Source of the DNA: Rhipidocladum racemiflorum
Taxonomy: Eukaryota; Streptophyta; Magnoliopsida; Poales; Poaceae
Direction: 5' to 3'
Assembly (NCBI GenBank): GCA_036346355.1
Contig: CM070590.1
Coordinates: 45,665,749 to 45,729,748 of the forward strand
Length of the DNA stretch: 64,000 nucleotides
Of the stretch, positions 34,654 through 45,225 are shown one piece after another. A model generated the notes under the pieces. The model did no database searches. It worked only from the letters and a program-made list of their open reading frames with translations, and had not been told where the DNA came from. Position numbers and translations under genes: made by a program. How positions within the stretch are numbered: position 1 is the stretch's first letter; every line of letters begins with the position of its first letter.

Positions 34654-35300
34654 TTGCCTGGTTTGCCTCCCGTGAGAAGCGTGGAGTTTCGTTTTGACCT
34701 GGTGCCTGGTACTCGACCTATTTCGATCTCTCCATACCGCTTGGCTCGTCCTTTTCAAGACGAGTTGAAGAAGCAATTGGAGGATTTGTTGGCCAAGGGT
34801 TTTATCCTGGCGCGATGTGTCGCCATGGGGAGCACCCGTCCTCTTTGTTTCAAGAAGGATGGTAGTTGGCGCATGTGCATCGACTATCGTGCTCTCAATC
34901 GAGTAACGATCAAGAACAAGTATCCGTTGCCCCGCATCGAGGATCTCTTTGACCAAGCGAAGGGAGCAAAGGTGTTCTCCAAGATTGATCTTGATGCTGG
35001 TTTATAATCGATTCGTGTGAGGGAGCAAGATATTGAGAAGATCGCTTTCTCCACTAGGTATGGGCATTATGAATTTAAAGTTATGTCTTTTGGACTAACT
35101 AATGCGCTGCTGTTTTTATGGAGGCGATGAGCATTATGCTCCACAAGTATCTTGATGAGTTTGTGGTAGTGTTCATCGATGACATTACGATTTATTCTAA
35201 ATCGGAAGAGGAGCATGAGCAGCATTTGAGGCTTGTCTTTGAGTATGTTGAGGAGAATCAATTCTTTGCTAAGTTGAAGAAATGCGAGTTACGGATTTGA
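34654..35300 (+). pseudogene. Reverse transcriptase of element D
   Basis: 34654-35007 reads MPGLPPVRSVEFRFDLVPGT, then KKDGSWRMCIDYRALNRVTI and VFSKIDLDAGL, where a stop replaces the usual GYHQ. 35010-35100 continues with KIAFSTRYGHYEF and VMSFGLTN. A one-base loss at about 35105 shifts the frame, and 35118-35300 gives VVVFIDDITIYSKSEEEHEQHL, containing the active-site Asp pair. The order and spacing are those of a full gypsy RT. Both catalytic motifs survive but in different frames. Confidence 0.85.
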
Positions 35301-35544
35301 AGTGGGTTTTCTTGGCCACATCATCAATCCAGGATGGCATATCAAGAGATCCTAGCAAGGTCTCGTGATTCTGGATTGGAAGAGACCTTCCAATGTGAAA
35401 GAGGTGCGCAGATTTCCTTGGGTTGGCGGGCTATTATCGGCGCTTTGTGCAAGATTTCTCCATCATTGCTAAGCCGCTTTCTGATTGACACGAAGGGTAT
35501 GAAATTTCAGTGGAGTGCCGATTGTGAGCAGCCTTGATTTCGGC

Positions 35545-36090
35545 ACTTTGAAGGAGAAGTTAGTGACTGCTCCTGTTCTTACCCTTCCCGAGCCTGGGGC
35601 GTTTCACCGTCTATTCGACGCTTCTCTTAAGGATTGGGTTGTGTGCTCATGCAGGAGGGCAAAGTGATTGCTTATGCATCGAGGCAGTTGAAAAAGCATG
35701 AGCAGAATTATCCCACGCATGACCTTGAGTTAGCCGCTGTGGTGTTTGCCTTGAAGATTTGGAGGCACTATTTGTATGGTGAGTCTTGTGACATCTTCAC
35801 TGATCACAAGAGTCTCAAGTACATCTTCACTCAGAAAGATCTGAATTTGAGGCAGAGGAGATGGCTGGAGTTGATAAAGGATTATGACATTACTATCCAA
35901 AGTATCATCGGGAAAGGCAAACGTGGTGGCCGATGCTCTTAGTCGCAAGACAGTGCCCCCCGTTGTTGATTGTCTTGTTGCTGATTTTGAGCGTCTAGGG
36001 GTCTCCTACTGCTTTGCGGGGACCGTGCAAGCTGAAACTCAATTGATTCTTGAGTCAGCGATTCCCGAGCGTGCAGCGGGAGGCACAACA
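35545..36090 (+). pseudogene. RNase H and linker of element D
   Basis: After LKEKLVTAPVLTLPEPGAF in one frame, 35634-35942 reads MGCVLMQEGKVIAYASRQLK, YPTHDLELAAVVFALKIW and FTDHKSLKYIFTQKDLNLRQ, the RNase H core. A further one-base shift leads to KANVVADALSRKTVPPVV (about 35905-35960), the usual end of the domain. The first catalytic Asp (FDASLKD) lies upstream in a different frame. Three frames are needed in all. Confidence 0.82.
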
Positions 36091-36224
36091 TGATCGCTTT
36101 GCTTCATTTGGTGAGGAACGTCTTGAGGATGGCAAGTCGGAGACTTTACCATTGATGATGTAGGAGTTTTGAGGTTTCAGGGGCCGTGCAGGCGTGCCTC
36201 AAATCCCAAGTGAAAGAGGACATT

Positions 36225-37240
36225 ACGAAAGAAGCTCATCGCACCCATTACACGGTCCATCCTGGAGAGACCAAGATGTACAGAGGACTTGAAAAAGAGC
36301 TTCGGTGGAAAAGATGAGAGTGGATATCGCCAAGTATGTGGCGTCTTGTGGGATCTGTCGGAAGATCAAAGCTGAGCATAAGCGACCTGCGTCTGTTGCT
36401 GACCATTGGAGATTCCGTGTGGCCATGGGATGACATCTCCATGGATTTCGTGGTTGGCCTACCTCGTACTCCTCGAGGAAGGATGCCGTTTGGGTTGTGG
36501 TGGACCGTCTCAGCAAGTCTGCGCATTTCATTCCTATCCGCACTACCAATTCAGCGAGCGACTTGGCTCCCATCTATGTGCGGGAGATTGTGAGACTGCA
36601 TGGTGTGCCCAAGACCATTATCTCTCGATCGGGATGCGAAGTTCGTTTCCAAGTTCGGGAGAGTGCAGAGTGCTTTGGGTACGCACTTCCGCCTTAGTAC
36701 CGCTTTTCACCCTCCAGACGGATGGTCGCCGATGGCGTACCATCCAGACGTTGGAGGACATGCTCAGGGCCTGTGTGATGGCGTGGAAGGGTAGCTGGGA
36801 AGATCACTTGCCATTGGCAGAGTTTGCTTATAATGACAGCTACCATTCCAGCATCCGGGCTGCTCCTTTTGAGGTACTTTATGGCCGGAAGTGCAGATCG
36901 CCACTTTGTTGGGATGCTATGGGAGAGAGAGCGGTGCTCGGTCCAGACTGGGTTCAGCAGACAGTCGATCGTGTGGCACAGGTGCGACAGAACCTTCTCG
37001 CAAAGACAGAGCGAAGAAAAGTTATCTTGGCGTGAGAAGGCGGGATTTAGAGTTTGAGGTGGGTGACGATTGTGCTCTTACGAGTGTCTCCTACCAAAGG
37101 TGTGGTGCGCTTTGGTACCAAAGGAAAGCTTAGCCCGAGGTATGTTGGGCCATTTCCTATTTTGGCTCGAGTCGGCAAGTTAGCTTACCGCTTTGGAGCT
37201 ACCGGATTCGATGCAAGGAGTGCACAATGTGTTTCATGTT
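36225..37240 (+). pseudogene. Integrase of element D
   Basis: Pieces in order: HYTVHPGETKMYRGL (zinc-binding His region, about 36243), YVASCGICRKIKAEHKRP in another frame, MDFVVGLPRTPR (first acidic residue, about 36439), VVDRLSKSAHFIPIRT, HGVPKTI and DRDAKFVSKF (second acidic residue, about 36630), TLEDMLRACVMAWKGSWEDH and YHSSIRAAPFEVLYGRKC, then KGKLSPRYVGPFPILARVGK in the C-terminal region. At least six frame changes are needed. The segment around 36700-36760, where the third acidic residue should be, is disturbed. Confidence 0.8.
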
Positions 37241-37324
37241 TCGATGCTAAGGAAGTATTTGCACGATCCGGAGTTGGTGGTTCCGTTGGAACCCCTGGCG
37301 GTAGATCGAGAACCTCACTTTTGA

Positions 37325-37500
37325 GTCAGCACCGGTGAGAGTCCTGGAGAACTCAGAGCGAGTCTTCAAGAACCTGGACGCTCAAATTTGTTAAAATTTT
37401 GTGGTCGCACTGCATCGAGAGGAAGCAACTTGGGAGCTGGAGTCTCGTATGCGCGAGAAGTATCCCGAGCTTTCGTCTCGGTGTATGTGTTGTGAAAAAT
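37325..37500 (+). pseudogene. Chromodomain of element D
   Basis: PVRVLENSERVFKNLDAQI, one stop, then LHREEATWELESRMREKYPE (37401-37470 frame). The EATWE motif and the following acidic helix are those of a chromovirus chromodomain. The reading then runs on toward the PPT without a clear stop. Confidence 0.72.
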
Positions 37501-37545
37501 CTGGTTATCCTTTGTTCTGCTGGGTTCCGTTTGGAGTGCGCTCTA

Positions 37546-37579
37546 GATTCGAGTCGAATCCTGTTGAAGGAGGGGAGAA
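37546..37579 (+). other. Hairpin and polypurine tract of element D
   Basis: 37546-37560 is a perfect inverted repeat (GATTCGA, G, TCGAATC). It is followed by CTGTTGAAGGAGGGGAGAA, the PPT, ending at the base before the 3' LTR. Confidence 0.82.
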
Positions 37580-39957
37580 TGTGACACCACGGATTGTCCT
37601 AAACTTATAAAATGGGATTTATGAGGACCAAACATTATGAAATATGTCATTCAAGATTAAAAACATATAGTTTGGGTTTTATTTCGTTTCGGACCGCTTT
37701 AGGGTTTTTGGGCCGCTCCGGGGTTGTGTGGGCTTTGGGGGAACCTTCGTGGGCCAAGTGGTGGGGATTCTTAGGCCCATGAGGGGGTGAGGAGGGGGAG
37801 GAAACCCTGCTGCCCTAGAGCCCTGCCCCCCCCCATGCGCCGCACCCCCCCCCTTGCCCTCCACCTCTCCCTCTCCTTCCACCTCCCATCTTCCTCCTCT
37901 AGATCTCCTCTCCCTTCCCAAGCACCTCCACCCCTAGGTGCTGCCCCTCCCTTCTCCTACCTTGTGGGCGCACTCCAAGACCTCCTCCTCGCTGCCAAGG
38001 TGCTGTCCAAGCCATTGGAAGGAGTTGCAACGAGGAGGATCGGTGGAAACGGCACGTGGAAGGAGATCGGGGAAGGAGCGTGAAGGTTTGATCATCGCTT
38101 GGTGATCCTCCAAGAAGGTAATGGGGAAACTCTTTGGGGTGGATCCCTTACTTCTGTAGAGGATGAATGCCATGTTTTTAGATCAAGGGAGGTACTGTTT
38201 TGGGGTAGAATCCATGAAATCTAGAGTTGTATTCACGTTCTGGTTCGGGCAGATTGGGCACCCGAGCTAGTGAAGGCGTTTTCGCAAATTTAGAGTTTGA
38301 ATCTGACCGTACGGACTTCTAGGAAGTTGTAGATAATTTCATTATCTTTCCGTGCATATAAAGAAGTTGAAATTCCGCCCAGCCGTTTAGAAGTTATGCC
38401 TGTTTTACCGAGCGCTGTCAAATCTGTGACGAGATTGAGACAGTTCGTGTTCAATGTTAGATTAAACAACATTAGAGTCCGAATCAGTCTTTACCTATAA
38501 CTAGAAAAAGGTGGGAAATTTCCTAAGCTACGCGAGGACATACTCGTTTAATCAATTTGGACTTCTAGAACTCAAGTTATGTTTTTTCGTAGCCGCTGTC
38601 CAGAACGGGGCAAATCTGTGATTTCGGGGTTTTGGTGTATATCGTGTATTGGGTGTAGAGGGTACTGTTTTGAGGAGTCATATTGAGTGTGTGGCACGTG
38701 TTTGCAGGTGGTGTAGGTGGTGTGCCGCCGGGAGTGCCCTCAACCTCTCATCACTCCGTTGCCCGCAATTGAAGGCAAGTGTGTTGTGTGGATTGAATGT
38801 TGTTTGTGTTGCTAGTGTTGCTTGATAATGTTTGTGATAGACCACATTGTGTCTTGCCATGAACTACATGCTATACTTGATATGTTATCACTTTGCCATG
38901 TTTTAAATATTGTCGTTGATACGATATATTCATGCCATGATTAACATGCTTGATGGTGACAAGTGGTATACATGTTATGTTGTGAATGGGCACCGTCGAT
39001 GGTCGATCACGGTCCTACATGTTGAGATGCTATGTGTTGATATGCAATATTTCGATTTGTGTATATATTGCTGTCCATTGTGCATGCATAGCATAATTTT
39101 ATGGCGGCCGGTGAGATAAGTCATAACTAATCCGGATGGGTCGGTGAGAACCGTTATGACTAGTCCGGGCTATTCTTTTGAGTAAGACCTACATCGTGAT
39201 TCCTTCACCGAGGTGATTGGAAGCGAGAGATAGGCACCCTCCATCTTCGGGATGGAAGGGGGAAAAAGGGTGCATGCCGACGGGTGTGCACTCAACCATA
39301 CCGGTATGAGTTTCCAAGGAGACATGTGCATTGCATTGCATTAATGAAACATGATGATGTTTATGAGATGATTATATTGATGCTTACAAGATGAATGTGA
39401 TGCTAACCATGTTGTGTTATGATGTGCTATGGGAGAGTTATGATGATGGTTTGTTGACTTAATTTTTGTTTATCCATTACGATACACTTTGCTGAGTTTT
39501 GAACTCACGCTTGTGTTATGTTTTTTTTTAGGTACCTTGAAACGGGCATGAGGGAAAAGGGGAATAATCACACATTTTCACGTAGCTCACGCAAGTGATT
39601 CCACAATGGAATTGTTTGTATTCATAATAATAAAGTAGATGCGACTTAATTCATGTTTATGGTTTAGAGGTTGCTTTATTCCTTTCAATTGTCTCATGAT
39701 GACGTTGAAATGCGTAAATTGGACTTAAATGGTTTCCTTGTCGTTTATTATTGTGGTTTTAGATGTTTCACATTATATCATATGTTGCTATGCTTGTATG
39801 GTTGTTTGAGATCATGAATAAACAAAGGAGATGCTGCCGAAATTTCGGGTTTTAGCATTTACTCCTTTGCTGGAATTTATGCTATAGTTGTGGTATTTAG
39901 ATGGTGTTTAGCTTATGTTTGGTAGCATTCAGGCATATTTAATGCCGGGGTGTTACA
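37580..39957 (+). repeat. 3' LTR of element D
   Basis: 2378 bp, TG...CA, with intact GGTGTTACA at the end. Against the 5' LTR I count by eye about 15-20 differences, many of them one-base indels in short runs (for example CATACCGGTATG here, CATACCGTATG there). Confidence 0.92.
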
Positions 39958-40884
39958 AAAGGTTTAGGTTTTGATTCTTATGCTCATCATAAATCACATG
40001 CTCCCACTGTTGTTAAATCATTTGAAGGAGGAAAATTTGAAATTGTCAATGAGCCTAAGAAAATTGTCTTTAAGTCTGCTGGAGTGTTATCTTCAACTAT
40101 GATGAATGCAAATGATGCTTCTACTTCTAAAGCCAAACATCCTGTTAAGTACACTTGCACTCATTGTGGTAGAGATGGACATTTAGTAGATTTTTGCTTT
40201 AGACTAGCCAAACAACAAAAGAAAGAAAAAACTAAGGCTAGGTCTAATTTCAGACAGGCACGCTTTGTTTCTCATTATGTGCCTAGGGTGATGCAAACAC
40301 CTTTTGTTGGTAAGAACACGGGAAAAGACAAATCTATCTTTGTGCATAAGAATGCTCGTGTTGTGCCTACTGTTGTGCGTCGTGTGTCTCAGTACTGGAT
40401 TCCTAAACATCTTATTTCTAACCCCAGTACCGAGGCCTCGAAAATTTCTGCTTCTATGTAGGCTTCTCACGCGAGGAAGGAGAACATGTGGCTAGTAAAT
40501 TTCGGATGCTCACTTCATATGTTCAGAGATAAGTTTTGGTTCTTCTTCACTCGTGCATCTCATGCTAAAAGTGTTGCCTTTGGAGATACTTCTTCCACTT
40601 CTGTTTTCGTAAAAGGCACTAGTCCAAATGATGCAGGTACAGGTGCATATGTTCAGGGGGAGAGTGTCTTTGTTCATAAAGATGATGATGATGATGATGT
40701 TGAGGATGAGATAATTGGAAGTTTACATGAGAGACTCTTCCCACGTGCTTGTGTGTGCTTGTGTGCTCGTTTTCAAGTTTCCCACGTGCTTCACATCGAC
40801 AAGCGGTCAAGCAAATTTTCAGGTATCTCCATGGTACTCAAGATTTTAGCATTTGGATTTCTGCTTCCTCATGCATTAGTTTAA
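39958..40884 (+). pseudogene. Element C Gag end and truncated protease
   Basis: This resumes the frame cut at 30011; the AAAGG duplication keeps the phase. It contains a second zinc knuckle, CTHCGRDGHLVDFC (CX2CX4HX4C, about 40153-40194), followed by a basic stretch. A TAG stops the frame at 40459-40461. Beyond it the same frame reads MWLVNFGCSLHMFRDKFWF, which matches the start of the copia protease where WxxDSGCSxHM is expected; the catalytic Asp-Ser is Asn-Phe here. The following 200 bases include a (GAT)n run giving six Asp residues (40681-40699). Integrase and RT do not follow: the next recognisable sequence is RNase H. Confidence 0.8.
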
Positions 40885-41155
40885 GAGCTTATTCTGATGT
40901 TGACTTTGGAGGATGTAGAATTGATAAGAAAAGTACTTCTGGTTCATGCCACTTCTTGAGTAATTCTCTTTCTTGGACATATTGACATCAGATTTCACTT
41001 TCTTAGAGATCATGTTGAAAAAGGCAACATTGTGCTTCATCATGTGGATACTGAACATCAATTGGCAGACATTTTCACAAAACCTTTGTCTTCTTCTCGT
41101 TTTGCTTTTATTCGGGGAGAACTTGGGATTGTTCATCCAATGGGTTTGTTTTGAG
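40755..41155 (+). pseudogene. RNase H remnant at the end of element C pol
   Basis: In a new frame AVKQIFRYLHGTQDFSIWI, LRAYSDVDFGGCRIDKKSTS and CHFLSNSLSW give the copia RNase H with its Asp residues. A further frame continues with HFLRDHVEKGNI, HQLADIFTKPL and GELGIVHPMGLF up to the stop before a purine tract at 41153. About 1.5-2.5 kb of protease, integrase and RT that a full copia would have before this point is missing, so the deletion junction lies near 40740-40760. Confidence 0.82.
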
Positions 41156-41160
41156 GGGGA

Positions 41161-41545
41161 GTTTCCTTGCCAAGTTCTTTCACTTGATAAGCTCACTTTA
41201 TCATATTTCTTTATATGTTATGTAATTGAGCTAATATATGATAATATAATTGTCTCACTTGAACTAAAAATGACATTGTGGAATTCCATGGACTGATTGC
41301 CTATAGCTAAATACTCTGTGATATCTCACTCTTCTAGGCTTGATATTGAATCCTCTTGACAAATTTGGGCTATGAAGCAAGTGTGGTTTCAACTTTACTC
41401 TTTCATAAGACCTTTTAATCATTTTTGCATGTTTATAATCAAAGAAAAAAGGAAAAGAAAAGGGAATCAATAAAAAAAAGGGTTGTTAAAAGCAAAAGCC
41501 TCAAGTTATGAGCTTCAGGAATGCTTTCCCTAAAAGATAAGATGT
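41161..41545 (+). other. Non-coding 3' region of element C, first part
   Basis: AT-rich sequence after the end of pol. I see no ORF with a recognisable domain and no RNA gene. Together with the repeats and purine tracts downstream it forms the long region between pol and 3' LTR that Sirevirus-type elements often have. Confidence 0.5.
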
Positions 41546-41634
41546 ATGCTTCAAGCATGCCATTCCCTCGAAAGACAAGATGTATGCTTCAAGCATGCCA
41601 CTCCAAGGAAATAAAAGAAGTATGCTTCAAGCAT
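41546..41634 (+). repeat. Three tandem palindromic repeats in element C
   Basis: The perfect inverted repeat ATGCTTCAAGCAT occurs at 41546-41558, 41584-41596 and 41622-41634, exactly 38 bp apart. Each copy is followed by GCCA and separated by AAGA-rich spacers. Confidence 0.85.
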
Positions 41635-41992
41635 GCCACATGCAGTTTACTATTTAAAGATTAAATTGGTCCACTAGATTGGAGTTGAAACTACTTGCTC
41701 GACCTGATTTGTTATTTGCTTCAACTTTGAGCCTTTGTTTTTCTACTAAAGGTTTTGCTTAGTACTTGGCTATAGTTGACTGAATTGAGGTTGAGATGCA
41801 TGTCATTCCCTAACTTGTTAAAATCACATCAAGATCATGTATTTTGCATATTATGTGATATATAAGGTTATATGATCGAATGAGCTCATCTTTTCCTATC
41901 TTGGCACTCCCTTGTTTCTTCTTGTGAAATCTTTGCTACAGGAAAAATTTTGAACCTGTTCTCTCTTTTGTACTCTTGATGAATCCATTGTC

Positions 41993-42291
41993 AAAGGGGG
42001 AGAAATTTGGGAATCGTTGAAAAGTTTAAGAAAAAGGGGGAGAAGAAAAAGGGGGAGTTGTTTGAGAATTTTGGGAGAAGTTTGGAGAATTTTGGAATTT
42101 TTGGGCACATTGCACATTCACACACATTTTCCTTCTCAGGGGGAGATTTTGTTTTGCTTTTTGGTCAAAGGGGGAATTCTGTGTTTTCTTACTTTGGTCT
42201 TTGTTCCTTTGGATTTTAAAATCTTTTGTAAAGTGAATGCCAAATGTTCTATTCTAAGTGGTGTTGCCAATGTTTTCATCAAGGGGGAGAT
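41993..42291 (+). repeat. Array of polypurine tracts before the C 3' LTR
   Basis: AAAGGGGGAGAA-type tracts occur at 41993-42004, 42031-42045, 42046-42057, 42138-42147 and about 42166-42175, and the last, AAGGGGGAGATT (42281-42292), abuts the LTR. Another lies at 41153-41161. Multiplied PPTs are a known non-coding hallmark of Sireviruses. The final one is the functional candidate by position. Confidence 0.8.
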
Positions 42292-44080
42292 TGTGAAATC
42301 ATGTGCTGAAAAATTGGCTTTGAACTGAAAAATTAACTTAGAATTGGATTTGCAAAATGTGCTTGTGCATGTGTTTGACAATTTGACAAGAAGCTTGATA
42401 AGTTTCGCTGGCCGGACCAAGCTCTCAAGAAACAGTAAGTTCCCCATCTGCGACGGACCAAGTTTTTGGGTCTGTCGTGCACATGTTTTTGAGCTCTTGT
42501 GCCAAACTCAATTTTCCAAGAAAATAGCAGTCAACACATGTACGACGGACCAAGTTTTTGGGTCTGTCGTGGACGTGCTTTTGAGATCATGAGCCGGACT
42601 CAATTTTCCAAGAAACCAGTAAGTTTCGCATGTACGACGGACTGATTTCTTTAGTCTGTCGTGAACGTGTTTTTGTCGGAATGATTTCTTCTTGAAACTG
42701 AGACTTTCACTTGTACACCGGACCGATTTTGTTGGTCCGTCGTGAATGGTTTTTTGAGTGACATTTTCATGTGTACGCCGGACCATATTTTTTGGTCCGT
42801 CGTGAATGCGTTTTTGCTCGATTTGGGTTTTGAACAAAATTGGAATTGTGTTTGATTTGTTTTTGAGATTATGAAATTTGTGAGAATTTCATGATGCTTG
42901 AAGTGGACTTTATGCAATGCTCATGTGAGTATTTGCATGGATTGATGTGAGTCAAGTCGTGGACTTGTGCTCGGAATTGTTTTGTGGTTTGTTCATGTGC
43001 AGGTATTGCTCGAAGACGAATGTGGTCGATGACGGGACCGGAACTAGGTTCATGGAGGAGCTGAGGTTCGGGACTAGGTTCAGGGAGGAACTGAGGTCTT
43101 GGTGGTCAAGGATGTTATGCGGGACGTTCGGGCTAAGAGAATGGTGCACATGAAGAATGGTTAGTCACGTGAGAATGGCAGAAGGTCATTCGCGTGCAAA
43201 GTGTTAGTCACGTGAGTATGGCAGGTGGCCATACGCGTGCAAAGTGTTAGTCACGTGAGTATGGTAGGGTTGCCATACGCGTGCAAGAGTTGTACTCGGC
43301 CAGGTTGGGCCAAGAGGAGTTGTGTTGAATACATACTCTTTCTAGGATTAGGAGTGGGACTCCTACTAGGATTAGGAATTGTATTCAGAACTCCTTGTGT
43401 TTTGCTCCTTTAAATAGGAGGGGTGTCTCCTGTTGAAGGGCATCAATTGGAGCTGAGCGCATTGAGAGCCTCAAGCTCAGTTTTAGGGTTTGTACTCTTT
43501 TGATGAGAGTACTTTAGACAAAAGAAATAAAGATCAATTCTTCCAAGATTCTTGCATGCTACAGTAACCACGTTGCTACAGTGTTTTCTGTTTTGGTTCT
43601 TGTTTTCATGCTTGTTCTAATTGTAGATTGGTTTTTGATCTTTGAGGTTCATCTTGATTTGATCCATCAAAAACCTTTCTAGGGTATTGATTTAGAGTTC
43701 CTCAAAGTCTAGTTGATTAATCTTTCGAAGATCTTGTTTAATCTTGAAGTTTTGATTAGATTAGTTTTCGTCAAGTTCTGGAACAGCAAGCTTGCGAAGC
43801 TCATAACTTTTGATCCGTAAATCCGATCGAGCTAATTCTTTTTGAGTTCGATTCGTATTGGTATCTAGTTTCTTGTGTCCACATTTCAGATTGTTCCGAC
43901 GGTTGGATCTTCGGGAATTAGCGTTTTACCAAACCTTTGTAGTTCTATTTTTGTCGAATATGAGGCAATTATTTGGTTTCATTTTGGGGTGAACTTTTAT
44001 TAGATCAAAGATTTGGTTTTAGCTTCCATACAATCATTCACCCCCCTCTGATTGCTATATTTGTATACTTCGATCCTACA
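42292..44080 (+). repeat. 3' LTR of element C
   Basis: 1789 bp, TGTGAAATC...TCGATCCTACA, with the same hairpin array, TATA-like box (43409-43418) and AATAAA as the 5' LTR. It is followed by the ATATA target duplication and element B sequence. Confidence 0.92.
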
Positions 44081-44085
44081 ATATA

Positions 44086-44520
44086 CTTTAAACTTTTGAG
44101 GTCGGTATATATTTCACAGCGGTTTCCAATATGATAGTGGCGCCATATTTTAAGGGTGTGCACTACAGCAGCTAATTCCAAGTCATGTGTTGGGTAATTC
44201 TGCTCATGTGGTCTTAACTGTCTCGAAGCGTAAGCCACTACTTTTCCATTTTGCATCAGAACACACCCAATTCCCTGACGCGAAACATCACAGTAAATGT
44301 CAAAATTATTCCTAACATCTGGTAACACTAAGACAGGTGCCGAAGTTAGACGCTTCTTCAGTTCCTGAAAACTCTTCTCGCACTCTGGCGTCCATACAAA
44401 CTTTTTTCTCCTTTTTCAACAATTGCGTAAGAGGTCTTGCAATGCATGAAAAACCCTCAATAAATCGACGGTAATATCCGGCCATTCCGAGAAAACTCCT
44501 TATCTGGGTAACTGACTTTG
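44086..44520 (-). pseudogene. Element B RNase H, N-terminal part
   Basis: On the minus strand it starts beyond the RT stop: RSFLGMAGYYRRFIEGF-like connector, one or two frameshifts, KSFQELKKRLTSAPVLVLPD, then IYCDVSRQGIGCVLMQ, HDLELAAVVHTLKIWRHY and IYTDLKSLKYI. It joins 26455 across element C. Catalytic Asp, Glu and Asp positions are kept; the His after the last Asp is Leu. Confidence 0.85.
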
Positions 44521-44521
44521 G

Positions 44522-45225
44522 TTACTCCAAATGTAACACTGCCTCCACTTTCTTCGGATCGACAGCTACTCCTTCGGCAGTCATTACATGACCCAGGAAT
44601 TCTACCTTCTTTTTCCAGAAGTCACATTTGCTAAATTTTGCATATAGTTGGTTTTCTCTTAACTTTTCCAAAACCATTCTTAGGTGTTCTGCATGCTCTT
44701 CTTCTGTTTTGGAGTAAACTAGGATGTCATCAACAAAAATGACGACAAACCTGTCCAGGTATTCCATGAATACTTTGTTCATCATATTCATGAAATATGC
44801 CGGGGCATTGGTCAATCCAAAGGACATGACTGTGAATTCATAGTGCCCATACCTTGACGAAAAAGCTATCTTTGGTATGTCCTCGGTCCGAATCTTCAAT
44901 TGATGGTATCCGGATCGAAGATATATCTTGGAGAAGACTCCTACTCCTCTTAACAGATCGAAAAGATCATCTATCCTGGGCAAAGGATATTTATTCTTTA
45001 TTGTCACTTCATTGAGTACTCGATAGTCTATACAAATTCTGAAGCTTCCGTCTTTCTTCTTGACAAACAACACCAGTGCTCCCCATGGAGATGAACTGGG
45101 TTTGATAAAACCTTTCTCCATGAGTTCTTCAATCTGCTTCTTCATCTCCACTAGCTCCTCTGTGGACATCCTATAAGGCCTTTTCGCGATCGGAGCCGTG
45201 CCAGGCACCAGCTCGATAACGAACT
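44522..45225 (-). pseudogene. Element B reverse transcriptase
   Basis: Almost fully open: APIAKRPYRMSTEELVEMKK, WGALVLFVKKKDGSFRIC, IDYRVLNEVT, VFSKIYLRSGYHQLKI, VMSFGLTNAPAYFMN, VVIFVDDILVYSK, VEFLGHVMTAEGVAVDPKK. The first catalytic Asp (normally SKIDL) is Tyr, which would inactivate it; the VDD pair is intact. A TAA at about 45230 separates it from the protease and another at 44522-44524 ends it. Same family as the element A RT, clearly diverged. Confidence 0.9.

Larger units (their letters stand above)
30012..39957 (+). mobile_element. Element D, chromovirus (Ty3/gypsy) inside element C
   Basis: 9946 bp, plus strand, LTRs at 30012-32391 and 37580-39957, perfect target duplication AAAGG (30007-30011 and 39958-39962). 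It contains gag, protease, RT, RNase H, integrase and a chromodomain, all recognisable but spread over many reading frames. The PPT is at 37561-37579. The PBS next to the 5' LTR is degenerate. The LTRs look about 99% identical, with differences dominated by one-base indels, so it is the youngest insertion by this measure along with LARD-6. It is the only member here of the TGTGACACC...GGTGTTACA LTR group that carries pol. Confidence 0.9.
26456..44080 (+). mobile_element. Element C, Sirevirus-like Ty1/copia retrotransposon
   Basis: Plus-strand element with 1.8-kb LTRs (26456-28247 and 42292-44080), PBS at 28250, a Gag-coiled-coil ORF, protease and RNase H remnants, and target duplication ATATA (26451-26455 and 44081-44085) in the RNase H of element B. 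It contains the whole of element D with target duplication AAAGG. The RNase H with HQLADIFTKPL at the 3' end is the copia gene order. The long coiled-coil extension of Gag, the array of purine tracts before the 3' LTR (41993-42291) and repeated inverted repeats in the LTR fit the Sirevirus lineage. Integrase and most of RT are missing, so it is non-autonomous. Confidence 0.88.

Noticed and set aside
41546..41634. CRISPR-like array
   Set aside because: Only three short units in a plant retrotransposon 3' region. Unit and spacer lengths do not fit, and no cas gene is present.
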